From a virus, in IMG/VR virus record IMGVR_UViG_3300031787_011232, positions 1 through 64,000 of that record: a stretch of DNA of 64,000 bases; one strand, given 5' to 3'. Below, in pieces: positions 35,127 through 44,058 of this stretch; positions within the stretch are counted from its first letter, which is position 1, and each line of letters opens with the position of its first letter. The notes beneath the pieces are model-generated. The model was not told where the DNA came from, did not search any database, and worked only from the letters and a program-made list of their open reading frames with translations. Both the position numbers and the translations under genes were made by a program.

Positions 35127-38100
35127 ATGGCAAGTAAAATTAAAATAGACTACTCTCAGTTTAGAGCTTCTGGAGTTTATACATTGGAGTTTGACGCTTC
35201 CCAAAACGTTATACTAACCTCTCAAACGATCCGTTTGGTCGTAGGATTCTCTAACGTAGGACCTTTTAATACCCCGGTATATATACCGGATGCTACAACA
35301 ATGATAGCTATATTTGGAGATATAGATAGATCTTTAGAAAATAAAGGATCTTTCTTCCACAGATCGGTTTTCACTTGTTTATCTCAAGGTCCTGTTTTTG
35401 CGTTAAATCTTCTTAATTTAAATAACGATGAATCTAGCGCATCCCCGGATGTAGTTACCTACAAATCGTTTTCTTTAGATACTGAGCAGTACAACGGGGA
35501 AATTACGGAAAGACTTTATTCTTCTTATTATAACAAAGAAAGATTTTGGTTTCCAGATCCTGAGTATTTCTTAGCTACTCTTAGCGTAGCAGATCAAGGT
35601 AAACTTTTTAACCTAACAAATCTGGGAAAAAGCCCAATGAGTGTAATCGTTAGAAAATCTACCGATTCAGTCAATCCTCTTTTAGGATTTAATATTTTTG
35701 CTATAGATTGGTACGGAGCAAATAACGTTCCTTCTTTTATGCACCCTTACGATTACATATCTGATTATTTTATTGATGTAATAGCTGTTTCGGGTGATTG
35801 GACCGATTATCAGGCTCTATCCGTAGATCCTAAATGGAGTTCTTTCTTTACCAATAATGGATTCGTAAAAAGTCAAATAGATAATTTCTTGTCTAACCAA
35901 GATGTGAATATAGTAACTTCTGTTACCGGATGTATAATTCCGGATTTCGTAGATCTTAACGGTAATAATCAATACATTCAAACTTTAGTAAATCAAAATA
36001 CTCCTTCTACAGGTTTATTCTGTGCTATAGATGAACAAGCTTTTGATGATATCTGTAATAGTACTTATAAAATAGATCTAGTAGGAAACCATTTAATAGA
36101 TGAACTTTCTGGAGATAGAGATCTTGCAAGTCCTAGGATAAAATTCTTAAGCTATGATCAACTTTTGATAGCAGACTATCTTTACACCCAAAATGTTGTG
36201 GGTGTTACTGGTTCAGCTGCTTTTCCTCCTATTTCTCCGGCAGGAGCAACTGTTTTCACAACAGGTACTAAAGTAGGTACTTTATTCTCTTTAACCCCAG
36301 GAATTACTGGATCTACTTCGGGAATTATTTATCAATCTTTTGCGGCATACGATCCTAATGCTACAGACGGGGGATACCACTATTTACAAACTTCGGGAAC
36401 TACAGGAGCTACGGGAGGAATTTCTTCAGCTTCCCAGAAAGCAGAATTAAGTAATTTCTTAAGTGTCACTTCTTCTAACGATCAAAAATTTATTTTAGGG
36501 GTAGTTCAGGGAATTTCTGGATTGAATAATCCTACTACCAACCAATTTAATGAAGGAGATTTAGTTAAACTTAAAGTCGTAGAAACTAAATTTGTTAGTT
36601 CGGAATTAAGAATTAAATTTTTCCATCCTTTAGATACCGCAGCATTTAAATCATTAGGGGTTTCGGTTAATCCTACTTTTAATTTAACATCTTATAATAC
36701 GGGAGCTTCTGGAAGTAACAGACCTTTCTATACCGATTCATATCAATTTGGTAATTCTGATTATTTAGATATAGTAAGTATAAGTACTCCTAATGGGGTA
36801 ACTGGGCCAAATGCTCCTTTAGGGGTTTCTAATTCTTTGGTGGGCTATAACGCTTCAGATCTTTATCAGGATAATAAATTTTCTGAGATAGTAGACGGAG
36901 ATTATATTTGGCTAAATCCTACCGGTTCTTCTATACAGTATTTAGGTTTTCAACAAACTAAAGACAAAGACGATTTCAATCTTGTTTACACTAGAGCATT
37001 TACAAATGTTTCTAGAAATAACACTACTATTACTAACATAGCAACTTTCGGAGGAGGTATAAATCCATCTTATGCTTCAGATAATTCGGGATTACCAGTA
37101 GCAGATCAGAAGATTGATTTGATCTCACAAGCAGGGGGAATATCCGAATATGTGGATATATTAGCTCAGGTGAGTCCTACCACATTTACTGTTCAGGAGA
37201 TTAATGGAAATGTTCCTTTCTCTGTAGGAGATTTGATCGTATCTACCGATTTAGATATATGCACTCCTTCTACTGGAAATAGACAGTATAGACTTGCTAA
37301 AATTACTACGGTAGCTGCTACGACAACTTCCGGAATATACACCGTTATTTGTGCGAGACCGATCTATTATTACCCAGGAATCGGTACGGAAAGAGTTCAG
37401 AAATTTAAATCTATTCCTGAATTTACTGTTTCTTTTGATTTTACATACCTTTCAGGATTTACGATGAAAGAATCTCATCGACCAAATGGAACAGATGCTA
37501 GAATTTCTGAAATTTTAGATGTTATGTATGACACTAATATAGCTAAAACCTTAGCAGCTAAAGATATAATTAGCTTTAGATACGTTGTAGATACGTTCTC
37601 CGGACAAATCTTACCTAACTCTAAATACCAATTAAGTAAATTGGCTAAGAATAGACAACAAGCTATGGCTTTAATAAATGCACCTTCTATAGCTCAATTC
37701 AGAAATAGCACGGATCCTAGATTTACAGATGCTCCTACGGCGGTAAATCCTTTCCCTGCTCTTAAAACTAAATATATAGCAGACGGAGGAAATTTATCTT
37801 TAAATCCTTCTTATACATTTAGTTTACCTACCGAAGATGATGGATCTAAATTCTGTGGATTCTTCTCTCCTTATATTACAGTAAGAGAGTCTAATAGAAA
37901 TATAAGTGTCCCACCTGCAGCTTTCGTTTCTAATAATTACGTTAGAAAATTTGCATCCGGCGAACCTTATTCTATAGTTGCAGGACAAAAGAGAGGAGTC
38001 CTTTCGGGAGCTTCTATAGTAGGAGTAGAATATGATTTTACCGATGAGGATAGAGGAAATTTAGAGCCCTTCGGAATAAATCCTATAATAAAAAGAACAG

Positions 38101-38495
38101 GGGTGGGTGTTGTTATATTCGGTAACCAAACCGCATATCAAACCGTAAATTCTGCATTTAATTTACTTCATGTAAGAGATTTATTAATTTCGGTAGAAAC
38201 TGATGTTCAGACTATCCTTTCTAACTATCTATTTGATTTTAATGAAGATTCAATCCGATTAGAGATTAAAACATTAGTAGATAACTATTTAGATGGGGTT
38301 CAATCCGGAGGAGGGATTTATGCTTATCAAACTATTATGGATACTTCTAACAATACACCAGAAATCATAGATATGAATATGGGTATTATAGATATTATTA
38401 TAGAACCAGCTAGAGGAATACAGAAATTTATAAACAGAATTACTGTTACTAGAACTGGGGGTATTGCTTCTGGAGGATTTACTCAATTTGTTTAA
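35127..38495 (+). CDS. 18: Tail sheath protein (gp18), enlarged
   Basis: The 1122-residue protein has a sheath N-terminal domain (ASGVYTLEFDASQNVILTSQ, VVGFSNVGPFNTPVYI) and the conserved C-terminal polymerisation domain (NLLHVRDLLISVETDVQTILSNYLFD, then IEPARGIQKFINRITVTRT). The contractile sheath drives infection. It is far longer than T4 gp18 (659); extra mass lies in the middle, about residues 360-760, rich in Gly/Thr/Ser beta strands, probably surface-exposed inserts. Location after gp17 and before gp19 matches T4 order. Confidence 0.93.
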   Translation: MASKIKIDYSQFRASGVYTLEFDASQNVILTSQTIRLVVGFSNVGPFNTPVYIPDATTMIAIFGDIDRSLENKGSFFHRSVFTCLSQGPVFALNLLNLNNDESSASPDVVTYKSFSLDTEQYNGEITERLYSSYYNKERFWFPDPEYFLATLSVADQGKLFNLTNLGKSPMSVIVRKSTDSVNPLLGFNIFAIDWYGANNVPSFMHPYDYISDYFIDVIAVSGDWTDYQALSVDPKWSSFFTNNGFVKSQIDNFLSNQDVNIVTSVTGCIIPDFVDLNGNNQYIQTLVNQNTPSTGLFCAIDEQAFDDICNSTYKIDLVGNHLIDELSGDRDLASPRIKFLSYDQLLIADYLYTQNVVGVTGSAAFPPISPAGATVFTTGTKVGTLFSLTPGITGSTSGIIYQSFAAYDPNATDGGYHYLQTSGTTGATGGISSASQKAELSNFLSVTSSNDQKFILGVVQGISGLNNPTTNQFNEGDLVKLKVVETKFVSSELRIKFFHPLDTAAFKSLGVSVNPTFNLTSYNTGASGSNRPFYTDSYQFGNSDYLDIVSISTPNGVTGPNAPLGVSNSLVGYNASDLYQDNKFSEIVDGDYIWLNPTGSSIQYLGFQQTKDKDDFNLVYTRAFTNVSRNNTTITNIATFGGGINPSYASDNSGLPVADQKIDLISQAGGISEYVDILAQVSPTTFTVQEINGNVPFSVGDLIVSTDLDICTPSTGNRQYRLAKITTVAATTTSGIYTVICARPIYYYPGIGTERVQKFKSIPEFTVSFDFTYLSGFTMKESHRPNGTDARISEILDVMYDTNIAKTLAAKDIISFRYVVDTFSGQILPNSKYQLSKLAKNRQQAMALINAPSIAQFRNSTDPRFTDAPTAVNPFPALKTKYIADGGNLSLNPSYTFSLPTEDDGSKFCGFFSPYITVRESNRNISVPPAAFVSNNYVRKFASGEPYSIVAGQKRGVLSGASIVGVEYDFTDEDRGNLEPFGINPIIKRTGVGVVIFGNQTAYQTVNSAFNLLHVRDLLISVETDVQTILSNYLFDFNEDSIRLEIKTLVDNYLDGVQSGGGIYAYQTIMDTSNNTPEIIDMNMGIIDIIIEPARGIQKFINRITVTRTGGIASGGFTQFV

Positions 38496-38509
38496 TTGAG
38501 TAATTTTTT
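38481..38509 (+). terminator. Rho-independent terminator after the sheath gene
   Basis: ACTCAATT (38481-38488), loop TGTTT, AATTGAGT (38494-38501), followed by TTTTTT. The stem contains the last codons and stop of the sheath gene. Confidence 0.75.
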
Positions 38510-38526
38510 ATATTTTTTAGAAAATA

Positions 38527-38534
38527 GATAAATA
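38527..38534 (+). promoter_or_regulatory. Putative late promoter GATAAATA
   Basis: A variant of the late box, closer to T4 TATAAATA, ends 15 bases before the first tail-tube gene. Confidence 0.55.
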
Positions 38535-38549
38535 TACTAAAAAAACACT

Positions 38550-39104
38550 ATGGCAGGATTACCACATTTTTCTAACTCCCAGGCTTCTTTAAATAAATAT
38601 GAGCCGGTATATCTTAACCAGTTTGAGGCACAAATAACTTGTCCCCCGGGGGTAGGAGGAGGAAATCTTCTTATAGAGCACGTAACAAAAGTTAGTGGTT
38701 TAGCTGTAGATAAAAGCCCAGGATTAGCTACTCAAAAATATAAATTCGCAAAAAGGAATTATGCTGGAGCTAAACCTTCAGAAACTACTATGAACGTTAG
38801 TATTTCATTTACGGTCAACCTAAACGATGCTAACTCTATGTATATCTTTAAAACCCTTAGACAATGGTCAGATTTGATCTACAATCCTTTAACAGGAGCT
38901 ATGGGGCTTAAAAAAGACTATACAGGAAATATTTTAATATCTATCTTTAATAAACAAGGAGATGTTTATAGAAGAATTAATTGTAGAGATGTTTTTCCTT
39001 TAAAAGCTCTTCCTGAAATGGGATTGAATTACACTGACGAAACGATATACACAGTTAATGATATGGAATTTGCTGTTGATTATTGGGATGATTTATTTTT
39101 ATAA
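38550..39104 (+). CDS. 19: Tail tube protein (gp19), copy 1
   Basis: The 184-residue protein has the gp19 pattern: MAGLPHFSNSQ, EPVYLNQFEAQI, VSGLAVDKSPG, MNVSISFTVNLND and LRQWSDLIYNPLTGAMGLKKDY. Hexamers stack to form the inner tail tube. It is the first of two tandem homologues, separated by 12 bases. The long identical central block shows that the pair arose by duplication. Confidence 0.93.
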   Translation: MAGLPHFSNSQASLNKYEPVYLNQFEAQITCPPGVGGGNLLIEHVTKVSGLAVDKSPGLATQKYKFAKRNYAGAKPSETTMNVSISFTVNLNDANSMYIFKTLRQWSDLIYNPLTGAMGLKKDYTGNILISIFNKQGDVYRRINCRDVFPLKALPEMGLNYTDETIYTVNDMEFAVDYWDDLFL

Positions 39105-39116
39105 TTTTTAATTAAT

Positions 39117-39695
39117 ATGGCCGGACTTCCACATTTTAGTAATTCTACTGCTTCTAGGCTTAACTATGAACCTGTTTATCTTAACCAATTTGAGGTTATA
39201 ATAAATCCTCCTGCAGGAATACCTCTTGCTGCTCAAAGATTCAAAGGAGAAGGAATTTTAGCTCAAGGAGTAAAAAGTATTTCAGGGTTAGCTGTTGATA
39301 TTGCTCCTTCTGCAACTATAGATCAAAATTATAAATTTGCTACCAGAAGATATGCTGGGGGAGAACCTTCAACCACGGATATGACAGTATCTATGGAGTT
39401 TGAGGTTAATTTAAATCCTGAAAGTAATTCCATGGAAGTTTATAAAATTCTTAGACAATGGTCAGATTTAATCTATAATCCACTTACTGGAGCTATGGGA
39501 CTTAAAAAAGATTATGTGGGATCTATGGTTATATCAATATTCAATAAAAGAGGAGACGTATTTAGAAGAGTTTCTATACCTTCGTGTTTTCCTTCTGAAG
39601 CTATTCCTGCAATGGATTTAGATTATGAGCAAGCAAACAATTATAGTATATCCCTTTCATGGATATGCGATTACTGGACAGACACATTTTTATAA
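39117..39695 (+). CDS. 19: Tail tube protein (gp19), copy 2
   Basis: The 192-residue paralogue of the preceding gene shares MAGLPHFSNS, EPVYLNQFEV and LRQWSDLIYNPLTGAMGLKKDY, but differs in the loops (PAGIPLAAQRFKGEGILAQ insertion) and C-terminus. It may form a distinct ring, such as the tube initiator next to the baseplate (in T4 gp54 has the tube fold), or a minor tube subunit. A strong terminator follows. Confidence 0.9.
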   Translation: MAGLPHFSNSTASRLNYEPVYLNQFEVIINPPAGIPLAAQRFKGEGILAQGVKSISGLAVDIAPSATIDQNYKFATRRYAGGEPSTTDMTVSMEFEVNLNPESNSMEVYKILRQWSDLIYNPLTGAMGLKKDYVGSMVISIFNKRGDVFRRVSIPSCFPSEAIPAMDLDYEQANNYSISLSWICDYWTDTFL

Positions 39696-39712
39696 GATTC
39701 GAAATATTTTTG

Positions 39713-39743
39713 AAAAAAGAGACATAAATTTGTCTCTTTTTTT
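39713..39743 (+). terminator. Rho-independent terminator after tail tube genes
   Basis: GAGACA (39719-39724), loop TAAATT, TGTCTC (39731-39736), flanked by six A on the left and seven T on the right, so it may act in both directions. Confidence 0.85.
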
Positions 39744-39776
39744 GTGTTTTGTTATATAATATAAATAAAGAAAATT

Positions 39777-40919
39777 ATGGACAATTTACTAGGAATATCT
39801 CCAGAAGAATTACTAAGGAGTAAAGAATTAGCAGGGGGATTGGAATACGACCCCATTCCTTCCCACGAAACCCCAGCAGAAACTACTTCGGGTATTTCTA
39901 CGGAAATCATTGAAAAAGAGGAAACGAGAATGACCTTTCCTGCAAATGTTGAAGGTTCGGAAGAATTTAACGAAGCAAATAAACAAATTAGGGAGGAAAT
40001 AAAAGAAGTATCACATTCTGTAAATTCCCCAAATAGAGAACAATATATTACCCCCAAAGAAGAAACGAAAGATGCTGTTTTTGAAATCCATTGGAAAAAT
40101 TTACCTATACACCTTCTTCCTTCTAAAGGTTTGTTTTACCCGGAAGGAACCCGAATGGCGATAAGACCTTGCGATGTTAAAGAAATAAGACATTTTTCTA
40201 CTATAGACGAAGACGATTCGTTAGATATAGAAAGAAAGCTTTCTTTTATTTTGGAAAGATGTCTTAGGATAGATTTTCCTGGGATAGGTGTTGTTAGCTA
40301 CAAAGACCTTAAACAGGAAGATAGATTTTATATAATAATGGCAATTAGGGATCTTACTTTCCTAAGAGGAGAAAACTCTTTAATGCTTATTCCTAATAAA
40401 AAATGTAAAAACACAAAAGATTGCAGAACCGTAGAGGGATTTGAATTAAGATCCGGTAATCTTTCTTCTTATGAATTAGAAGAAGAAATACTTAAAAGAT
40501 ACAATCCCGAAACCCGATCTTTTATATTTACACTAAAAAATGAAAATAGATCATTTGAAGTTTTTGTTCCTAGTATAGGGATAACACAAGTTCTTTCTGA
40601 TTTTGCTACTATATGTGCAAAAAGAAATATAGAAATAGAAGATGGATTTTTAGAAATAGCTCCTTTTATTATACCAGAATGGAGGGGTTTAACTTTTGAT
40701 TCGGTTTTAAATATAATGAAAAGAACTTCTGTCGAATGGAACAATAAAGAATACAGTCTTCTATATCAATTATCGGAAAGAATAAAAATAGGAACTAAAA
40801 CAGAAGCAAAGCAAAAATGTCAAGTTTGCGGTGAAGGGGAGGTCACCGCCGAAATTACCTTTCCCGGAGGGATCAGATCTCTTTTCCTTATTTCAGATAT
40901 CTTTAGAGAACTACTTTGA
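39777..40919 (+). CDS. 26: Baseplate hub protein (T4-baseplate/gp26-type)
   Basis: The 380-residue protein has an acidic linker (1-95) followed by the T4 baseplate-hub family core: HLLPSKGLFYPEGTRMAIRP, VKEIRHFSTIDEDD, KQEDRFYIIMAIRDLTF and VFVPSIGITQ. It ends in a small domain with C348-Q-V-C351 and FPGGIRSLFLISDIFRELL. T4 gp26 (208 residues) takes part in hub assembly. A TATAAT is at 39755-39760 but no clear -35. The stop codon context is CTT-TGA and the next ORF overlaps in the +1 frame. Confidence 0.78.
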   Translation: MDNLLGISPEELLRSKELAGGLEYDPIPSHETPAETTSGISTEIIEKEETRMTFPANVEGSEEFNEANKQIREEIKEVSHSVNSPNREQYITPKEETKDAVFEIHWKNLPIHLLPSKGLFYPEGTRMAIRPCDVKEIRHFSTIDEDDSLDIERKLSFILERCLRIDFPGIGVVSYKDLKQEDRFYIIMAIRDLTFLRGENSLMLIPNKKCKNTKDCRTVEGFELRSGNLSSYELEEEILKRYNPETRSFIFTLKNENRSFEVFVPSIGITQVLSDFATICAKRNIEIEDGFLEIAPFIIPEWRGLTFDSVLNIMKRTSVEWNNKEYSLLYQLSERIKIGTKTEAKQKCQVCGEGEVTAEITFPGGIRSLFLISDIFRELL

Positions 40920-41091
40920 TATAAAATTTAGACTGTGGAGAGAGCAAGGGATGGATTTATCTTACATAGAAGATCTTCCTTTTTATGAATACCAATTATG
41001 GATTGAAAAAATAAATCAATCTATCGAGATGGAATCTCAAGAAGATATGGAATCTAAAGGGTTTAAACAAGTCTTTAACCTTAAGAAATAG
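40831..41091 (+). CDS. Small baseplate-associated ORF overlapping the hub gene
   Basis: The ORF overlaps the hub gene by 89 bases in the +1 frame. Convincing protein sequence begins only near SLENYFDIKFRLWREQGMD (from about 40900) and runs on to LPFYEYQLWIEKINQS. The only standard start is GTG 40831, whose first 22 codons look like noise. Alternatives are an ATA near-cognate start at 40897 or +1 frameshifting from the hub gene at CTT-TGA. T4 places gene 51, a hub-assembly factor, after gene 26; similarity to gp51 itself is not evident. Confidence 0.6.
   Translation: MKGRSPPKLPFPEGSDLFSLFQISLENYFDIKFRLWREQGMDLSYIEDLPFYEYQLWIEKINQSIEMESQEDMESKGFKQVFNLKK
40914..40920 (+). other. Candidate +1 frameshift site CTT-TGA-T
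   Basis: The hub gene ends GAA CTA CTT TGA T. CTT-TGA is the slip and stop pair used in the prfB (RF2) +1 frameshift. A +1 shift would continue as D-I-K-F-R-L-W and add 57 residues, giving a 437-residue fusion. The Shine-Dalgarno-like stimulator of prfB is absent. Confidence 0.4.
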
Positions 41092-41106
41092 ATAATTACA
41101 TTTCTT

Positions 41107-41114
41107 GATATATA
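41107..41114 (+). promoter_or_regulatory. Putative late promoter GATATATA
   Basis: The box is followed by GATC and then ATG 41119, leaving only four bases between box and start codon. Confidence 0.58.
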
Positions 41115-41118
41115 GATC

Positions 41119-42762
41119 ATGGATCTTAATAAAAAACTAATAGACCAATTATCCGATCTTAGCAGGAATATAAAATCTTTAACCTCCGAAGTAAAAGAAA
41201 ATAAACCTGCTGTTTCGGCAGAATCGACTAAAAAAGAATCTACCGAAAAGACTAATTCTGTCGAGGAAGAGAATAAAAAATTTCTAAAATCCTTAGAGGA
41301 AATATTCAAAAAAGGGGTATCCGAAATTACCAAATCCAATACGGAATCAAAAGGAATTTTAAAGGATGCTATGGGTTCTATAAATTCAAAAGGAATAGAA
41401 TCTGCATTAAGTGCTATAGCTCCTCTTAAAAATAAGGGGGTTCAAGAGATCGCTTCAAACGTAAAACTACCTAAGGAAGTTAGCGGCCTTTTAGGAAAAT
41501 TACCAAAGTTTGCTGACGGGGGGACTATGAAAAAAGACGGTCTTGCTGTTGTAGGAGAAAAAGGACCAGAGGTAGTTAAATTGGACAAAGGGGATAAAGT
41601 AATCTCAAATCAAAAATCTAAAAGCAGGGATGAAATTGAAGCTGAATTACTTGCTATGGAGCTGGAAGAAAGGGACCGGGAAATGGATAAGTTTAGGAGG
41701 GATACTAGAATCAATCCGGATAGTTCTACAATGAAGACTGCAGACCAAACTCTTTCCCCTCCTGCTAAGATAAAATTAACGGAAAATTCTACTTTGGAAG
41801 AAGTTAAAGCAAAATTAATGCAAGAAGACCCAGATTGGTATTCGAATCATCCGGAGGATCTAGAAGAAGAAGCACAATATGAATTTGAAAATTTAAAACA
41901 AAAATACGAAACTTTTACTTTAGAAGATATAAAAAAATTAGGAACCCCAGTAAGTACTCCTACTCCTGCATCTCCTTCTGCCGAAGAGAAAAAAGAGCCC
42001 TCAAAAAAAGAAAAAAGAAAAGAAGCTAAAAAATTAAAAAAAGAGGAAGACCTATTAAAAAAATCTCAGAAAAAAGAAGAAAAATTAAAAGAAAAAGATT
42101 TAAAAGAAGGAGAGGAAAAAGAGGAAGAGGGAGAAGAAAAAAAGGGACCCAGTTTAATGGACAAAGGAAAAAGCTTCTTAAAAGAAAAAGGAGTATTGGA
42201 TAAAGGAAAAAATCTCCTTTTATCCCAAGGAAAAAATCTCCTTTCCGGGAAAACCCCAATGGGGGATTTACTTAAAGACCCTTCTTCTCTATTAGGAGAT
42301 AAAAGTCAATTATTAGGAAAAGGAATCGGAGCTGCAACTTCTCTACTTTCTAACAAGGGATTAAGAGAAAAGGGAATGGAAAAATTAAAAGGATTAAAAA
42401 ATAAAAAAGAGGAAGAAAAAACTTCTTCTAATATATCTACCGAATCCCCAGAGCTTAAAAAACCTAAACCCGAATCTAAATCTAATGAAGGAATTAAAAA
42501 AGAAGAGGAAAAAAAAGAAATACAAAAAAACATAGAAGAATCTAAAAAAGAAGTTAAATCTCCAACTCCCGAAAAAGAATCCCCCAAAGAAGAACCAAAA
42601 AAATCAAAATCTGTATCTTCTAAAAAAGAATCGGAGGGATTAAAGTCTTCTGATATAGATGATATAAAATCTCTTTTGGGAAAAATAGCTTCTTTATTGG
42701 AAGGACCTCTTTCTATAGAATCTATGGATTCCCCATTTAGACCCGATTCTAGAAGATTTTAA
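41119..42762 (+). CDS. Tape-measure-motif virion protein
   Basis: The 547-residue protein has the motif FADGGTMKKDGLAVV then GEKGPEVVKLDKGDKVI at about 131-164, a hallmark of many tail tape-measure proteins. T4 gp29 has 590 residues and lies near the hub genes, so a tape-measure role is plausible. Against it, residues about 285-345 and 430-515 are Lys/Glu-rich low complexity rather than long apolar helices. A repetitive KGKxLL segment (about 345-400) lies between. It could instead be another hub or scaffold protein. Confidence 0.5.
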   Translation: MDLNKKLIDQLSDLSRNIKSLTSEVKENKPAVSAESTKKESTEKTNSVEEENKKFLKSLEEIFKKGVSEITKSNTESKGILKDAMGSINSKGIESALSAIAPLKNKGVQEIASNVKLPKEVSGLLGKLPKFADGGTMKKDGLAVVGEKGPEVVKLDKGDKVISNQKSKSRDEIEAELLAMELEERDREMDKFRRDTRINPDSSTMKTADQTLSPPAKIKLTENSTLEEVKAKLMQEDPDWYSNHPEDLEEEAQYEFENLKQKYETFTLEDIKKLGTPVSTPTPASPSAEEKKEPSKKEKRKEAKKLKKEEDLLKKSQKKEEKLKEKDLKEGEEKEEEGEEKKGPSLMDKGKSFLKEKGVLDKGKNLLLSQGKNLLSGKTPMGDLLKDPSSLLGDKSQLLGKGIGAATSLLSNKGLREKGMEKLKGLKNKKEEEKTSSNISTESPELKKPKPESKSNEGIKKEEEKKEIQKNIEESKKEVKSPTPEKESPKEEPKKSKSVSSKKESEGLKSSDIDDIKSLLGKIASLLEGPLSIESMDSPFRPDSRRF

Positions 42763-42816
42763 TATTTTAAAGATTCTAATTTTTTTATTACGTAAAAATT
42801 CATATATTTATTCCGT

Positions 42817-43380
42817 ATGAATAAAAACTACGAAGAGAATATTAGTGAAGACCCAATATGTAATTATTTAAAAAATAATTCCGAGTTAATTTACCTAGAA
42901 TATTATGCCATTAAAAAAGATTCTATAGAATTTAAAATAGATAAAGAATCTAAAGAGACTAAATCCGATCTTATATATTTAAAAATGGCTAGTGTGTGGG
43001 GATCTTCTTCCCACTGTAAAAGAATGAAAGTTGGATGTCTAGTAGTTAAAGACAAATCTATAATATCTGATGGGTATAATGGGCCTCCCTCCGGGTTCCC
43101 GAACGTGTGCGAAAGCGAGGACATGATCACCCTCCCGTACGTACTCCACGCGGAAGCTAACGCTATAACTAAATTGGCTAAAACTACTCAAAGCTCTATA
43201 GGATCTACCATGTATGTAACCTTATCCCCCTGTTTTGAATGTGCTAAATTGATAATACAATCCGGAATAAAAAGAATAGTATTTTCTGATGTCTATAGAA
43301 ATATAGATCCTATTATTTTTCTTTCCGAAGGTGGAGTGGAAATAACTAGAATAAGTCCTAAATATCTTTCTGAAAATTAG
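42817..43380 (+). CDS. dCMP deaminase
   Basis: The 187-residue zinc deaminase converts dCMP to dUMP for dTMP synthesis. The zinc site is H111-A-E113 (HAEAN) with P138-C139-F-E-C142. VGCLVVKDKSIISDGYNGPPSGF is the typical deoxycytidylate deaminase substrate region, and a 45-residue N-terminal extension precedes the fold. Codons 43081-43161, encoding the loop and HAE motif, are strikingly GC-rich compared with the rest. No promoter of either class is clear. Confidence 0.92.
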   Translation: MNKNYEENISEDPICNYLKNNSELIYLEYYAIKKDSIEFKIDKESKETKSDLIYLKMASVWGSSSHCKRMKVGCLVVKDKSIISDGYNGPPSGFPNVCESEDMITLPYVLHAEANAITKLAKTTQSSIGSTMYVTLSPCFECAKLIIQSGIKRIVFSDVYRNIDPIIFLSEGGVEITRISPKYLSEN

Positions 43381-43429
43381 TAAATCGTTTAAACTATATA
43401 AAATAAAAAAGTAAAAAGTAAATTTAATT

Positions 43430-44056
43430 ATGAAAAGACAAAACAACATTCAATTCCTAGCTGAATCTTTCATCGAGACAAAAAGCTCAAAATCCTTTAA
43501 AAGTCTGTATGAAAGATTAAAGCCAGGAATAACAAACCACTGTTACCTTATTCTTAAAAGCCAAGAACTTGCTGAAGATGCATTTTCCAATACTATGACG
43601 AAAATATGGCAAAAAATACATCAGTACGACAAAGATAGAGCAAATTTTTCAACCTGGACTTATAATATAGCTAGGAACGAATCTCTCTTAATTCTAAAAA
43701 CCGGAAAAAGATTCTTTTCCCATAGCGACGAAGAAATGGAATATTTTTCTAATAAATCCACAATAGGAGATTTAGGTGGTCAATATTTTATGGAAGAAGA
43801 TCCAGCATATTCTTTTCTTTTCGAGGATAAAAATATAGATACTGTTTATGAGTCTGTTTTAGATGAGATAAGAGAATTGCCTGAAATTTACAGAGAAATT
43901 ATGGTGGATAGAGAAATAAATGGGATGAAATATAAAGACATTGCAGAAAAATACGGGATAAAGAAAAGATCCATTGCTACAAGAATAAGAAGAGCAAGAG
44001 CAAGAATAAGAAAAAAAATGGACCCGAAACAAACCGTTAAAAAGAAAATAAAATAA
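43430..44056 (+). CDS. ECF-like sigma-70 family factor
   Basis: The 208-residue protein has sigma region 2 (residues about 20-85: ELAEDAFSNTMTKIWQKI, FSTWTYNIARNESL) and region 4 (about 140-195: LDEIRELPEIYREIMVDREINGMKYKDIAEKYGIKKRSIATRIRRARARI), as in ECF factors. It should direct RNA polymerase to a promoter class. The window also encodes a gp55-like sigma at 50533, so two factors may run different temporal classes. The extra acidic segment between regions 2 and 4 is unusually long. Confidence 0.85.
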   Translation: MKRQNNIQFLAESFIETKSSKSFKSLYERLKPGITNHCYLILKSQELAEDAFSNTMTKIWQKIHQYDKDRANFSTWTYNIARNESLLILKTGKRFFSHSDEEMEYFSNKSTIGDLGGQYFMEEDPAYSFLFEDKNIDTVYESVLDEIRELPEIYREIMVDREINGMKYKDIAEKYGIKKRSIATRIRRARARIRKKMDPKQTVKKKIK

Positions 44057-44058
44057 TC

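Noticed and set aside
39755-39760. GAAAC-class promoter before the baseplate hub gene
   Set aside because: TATAAT is present, but no GAAAC or close variant lies 17-18 bases upstream.
41083-41106. Terminator after the small baseplate ORF
   Set aside because: AAGAAAT/ATTTCTT can pair, but the loop is long, the stem is AT-only and no T-run follows.
42026-42587. Minus-strand hydrophobic ORFs
   Set aside because: They are antisense to the Lys/Glu/Ser-rich part of the tape-measure candidate and would be composition artefacts.
43430-43500. Capsid-targeting peptide on the ECF-like sigma (L-A-E at 10-12)
   Set aside because: The triplet fits but there is no late box, and the region leads straight into sigma region 2, so it is more likely chance.
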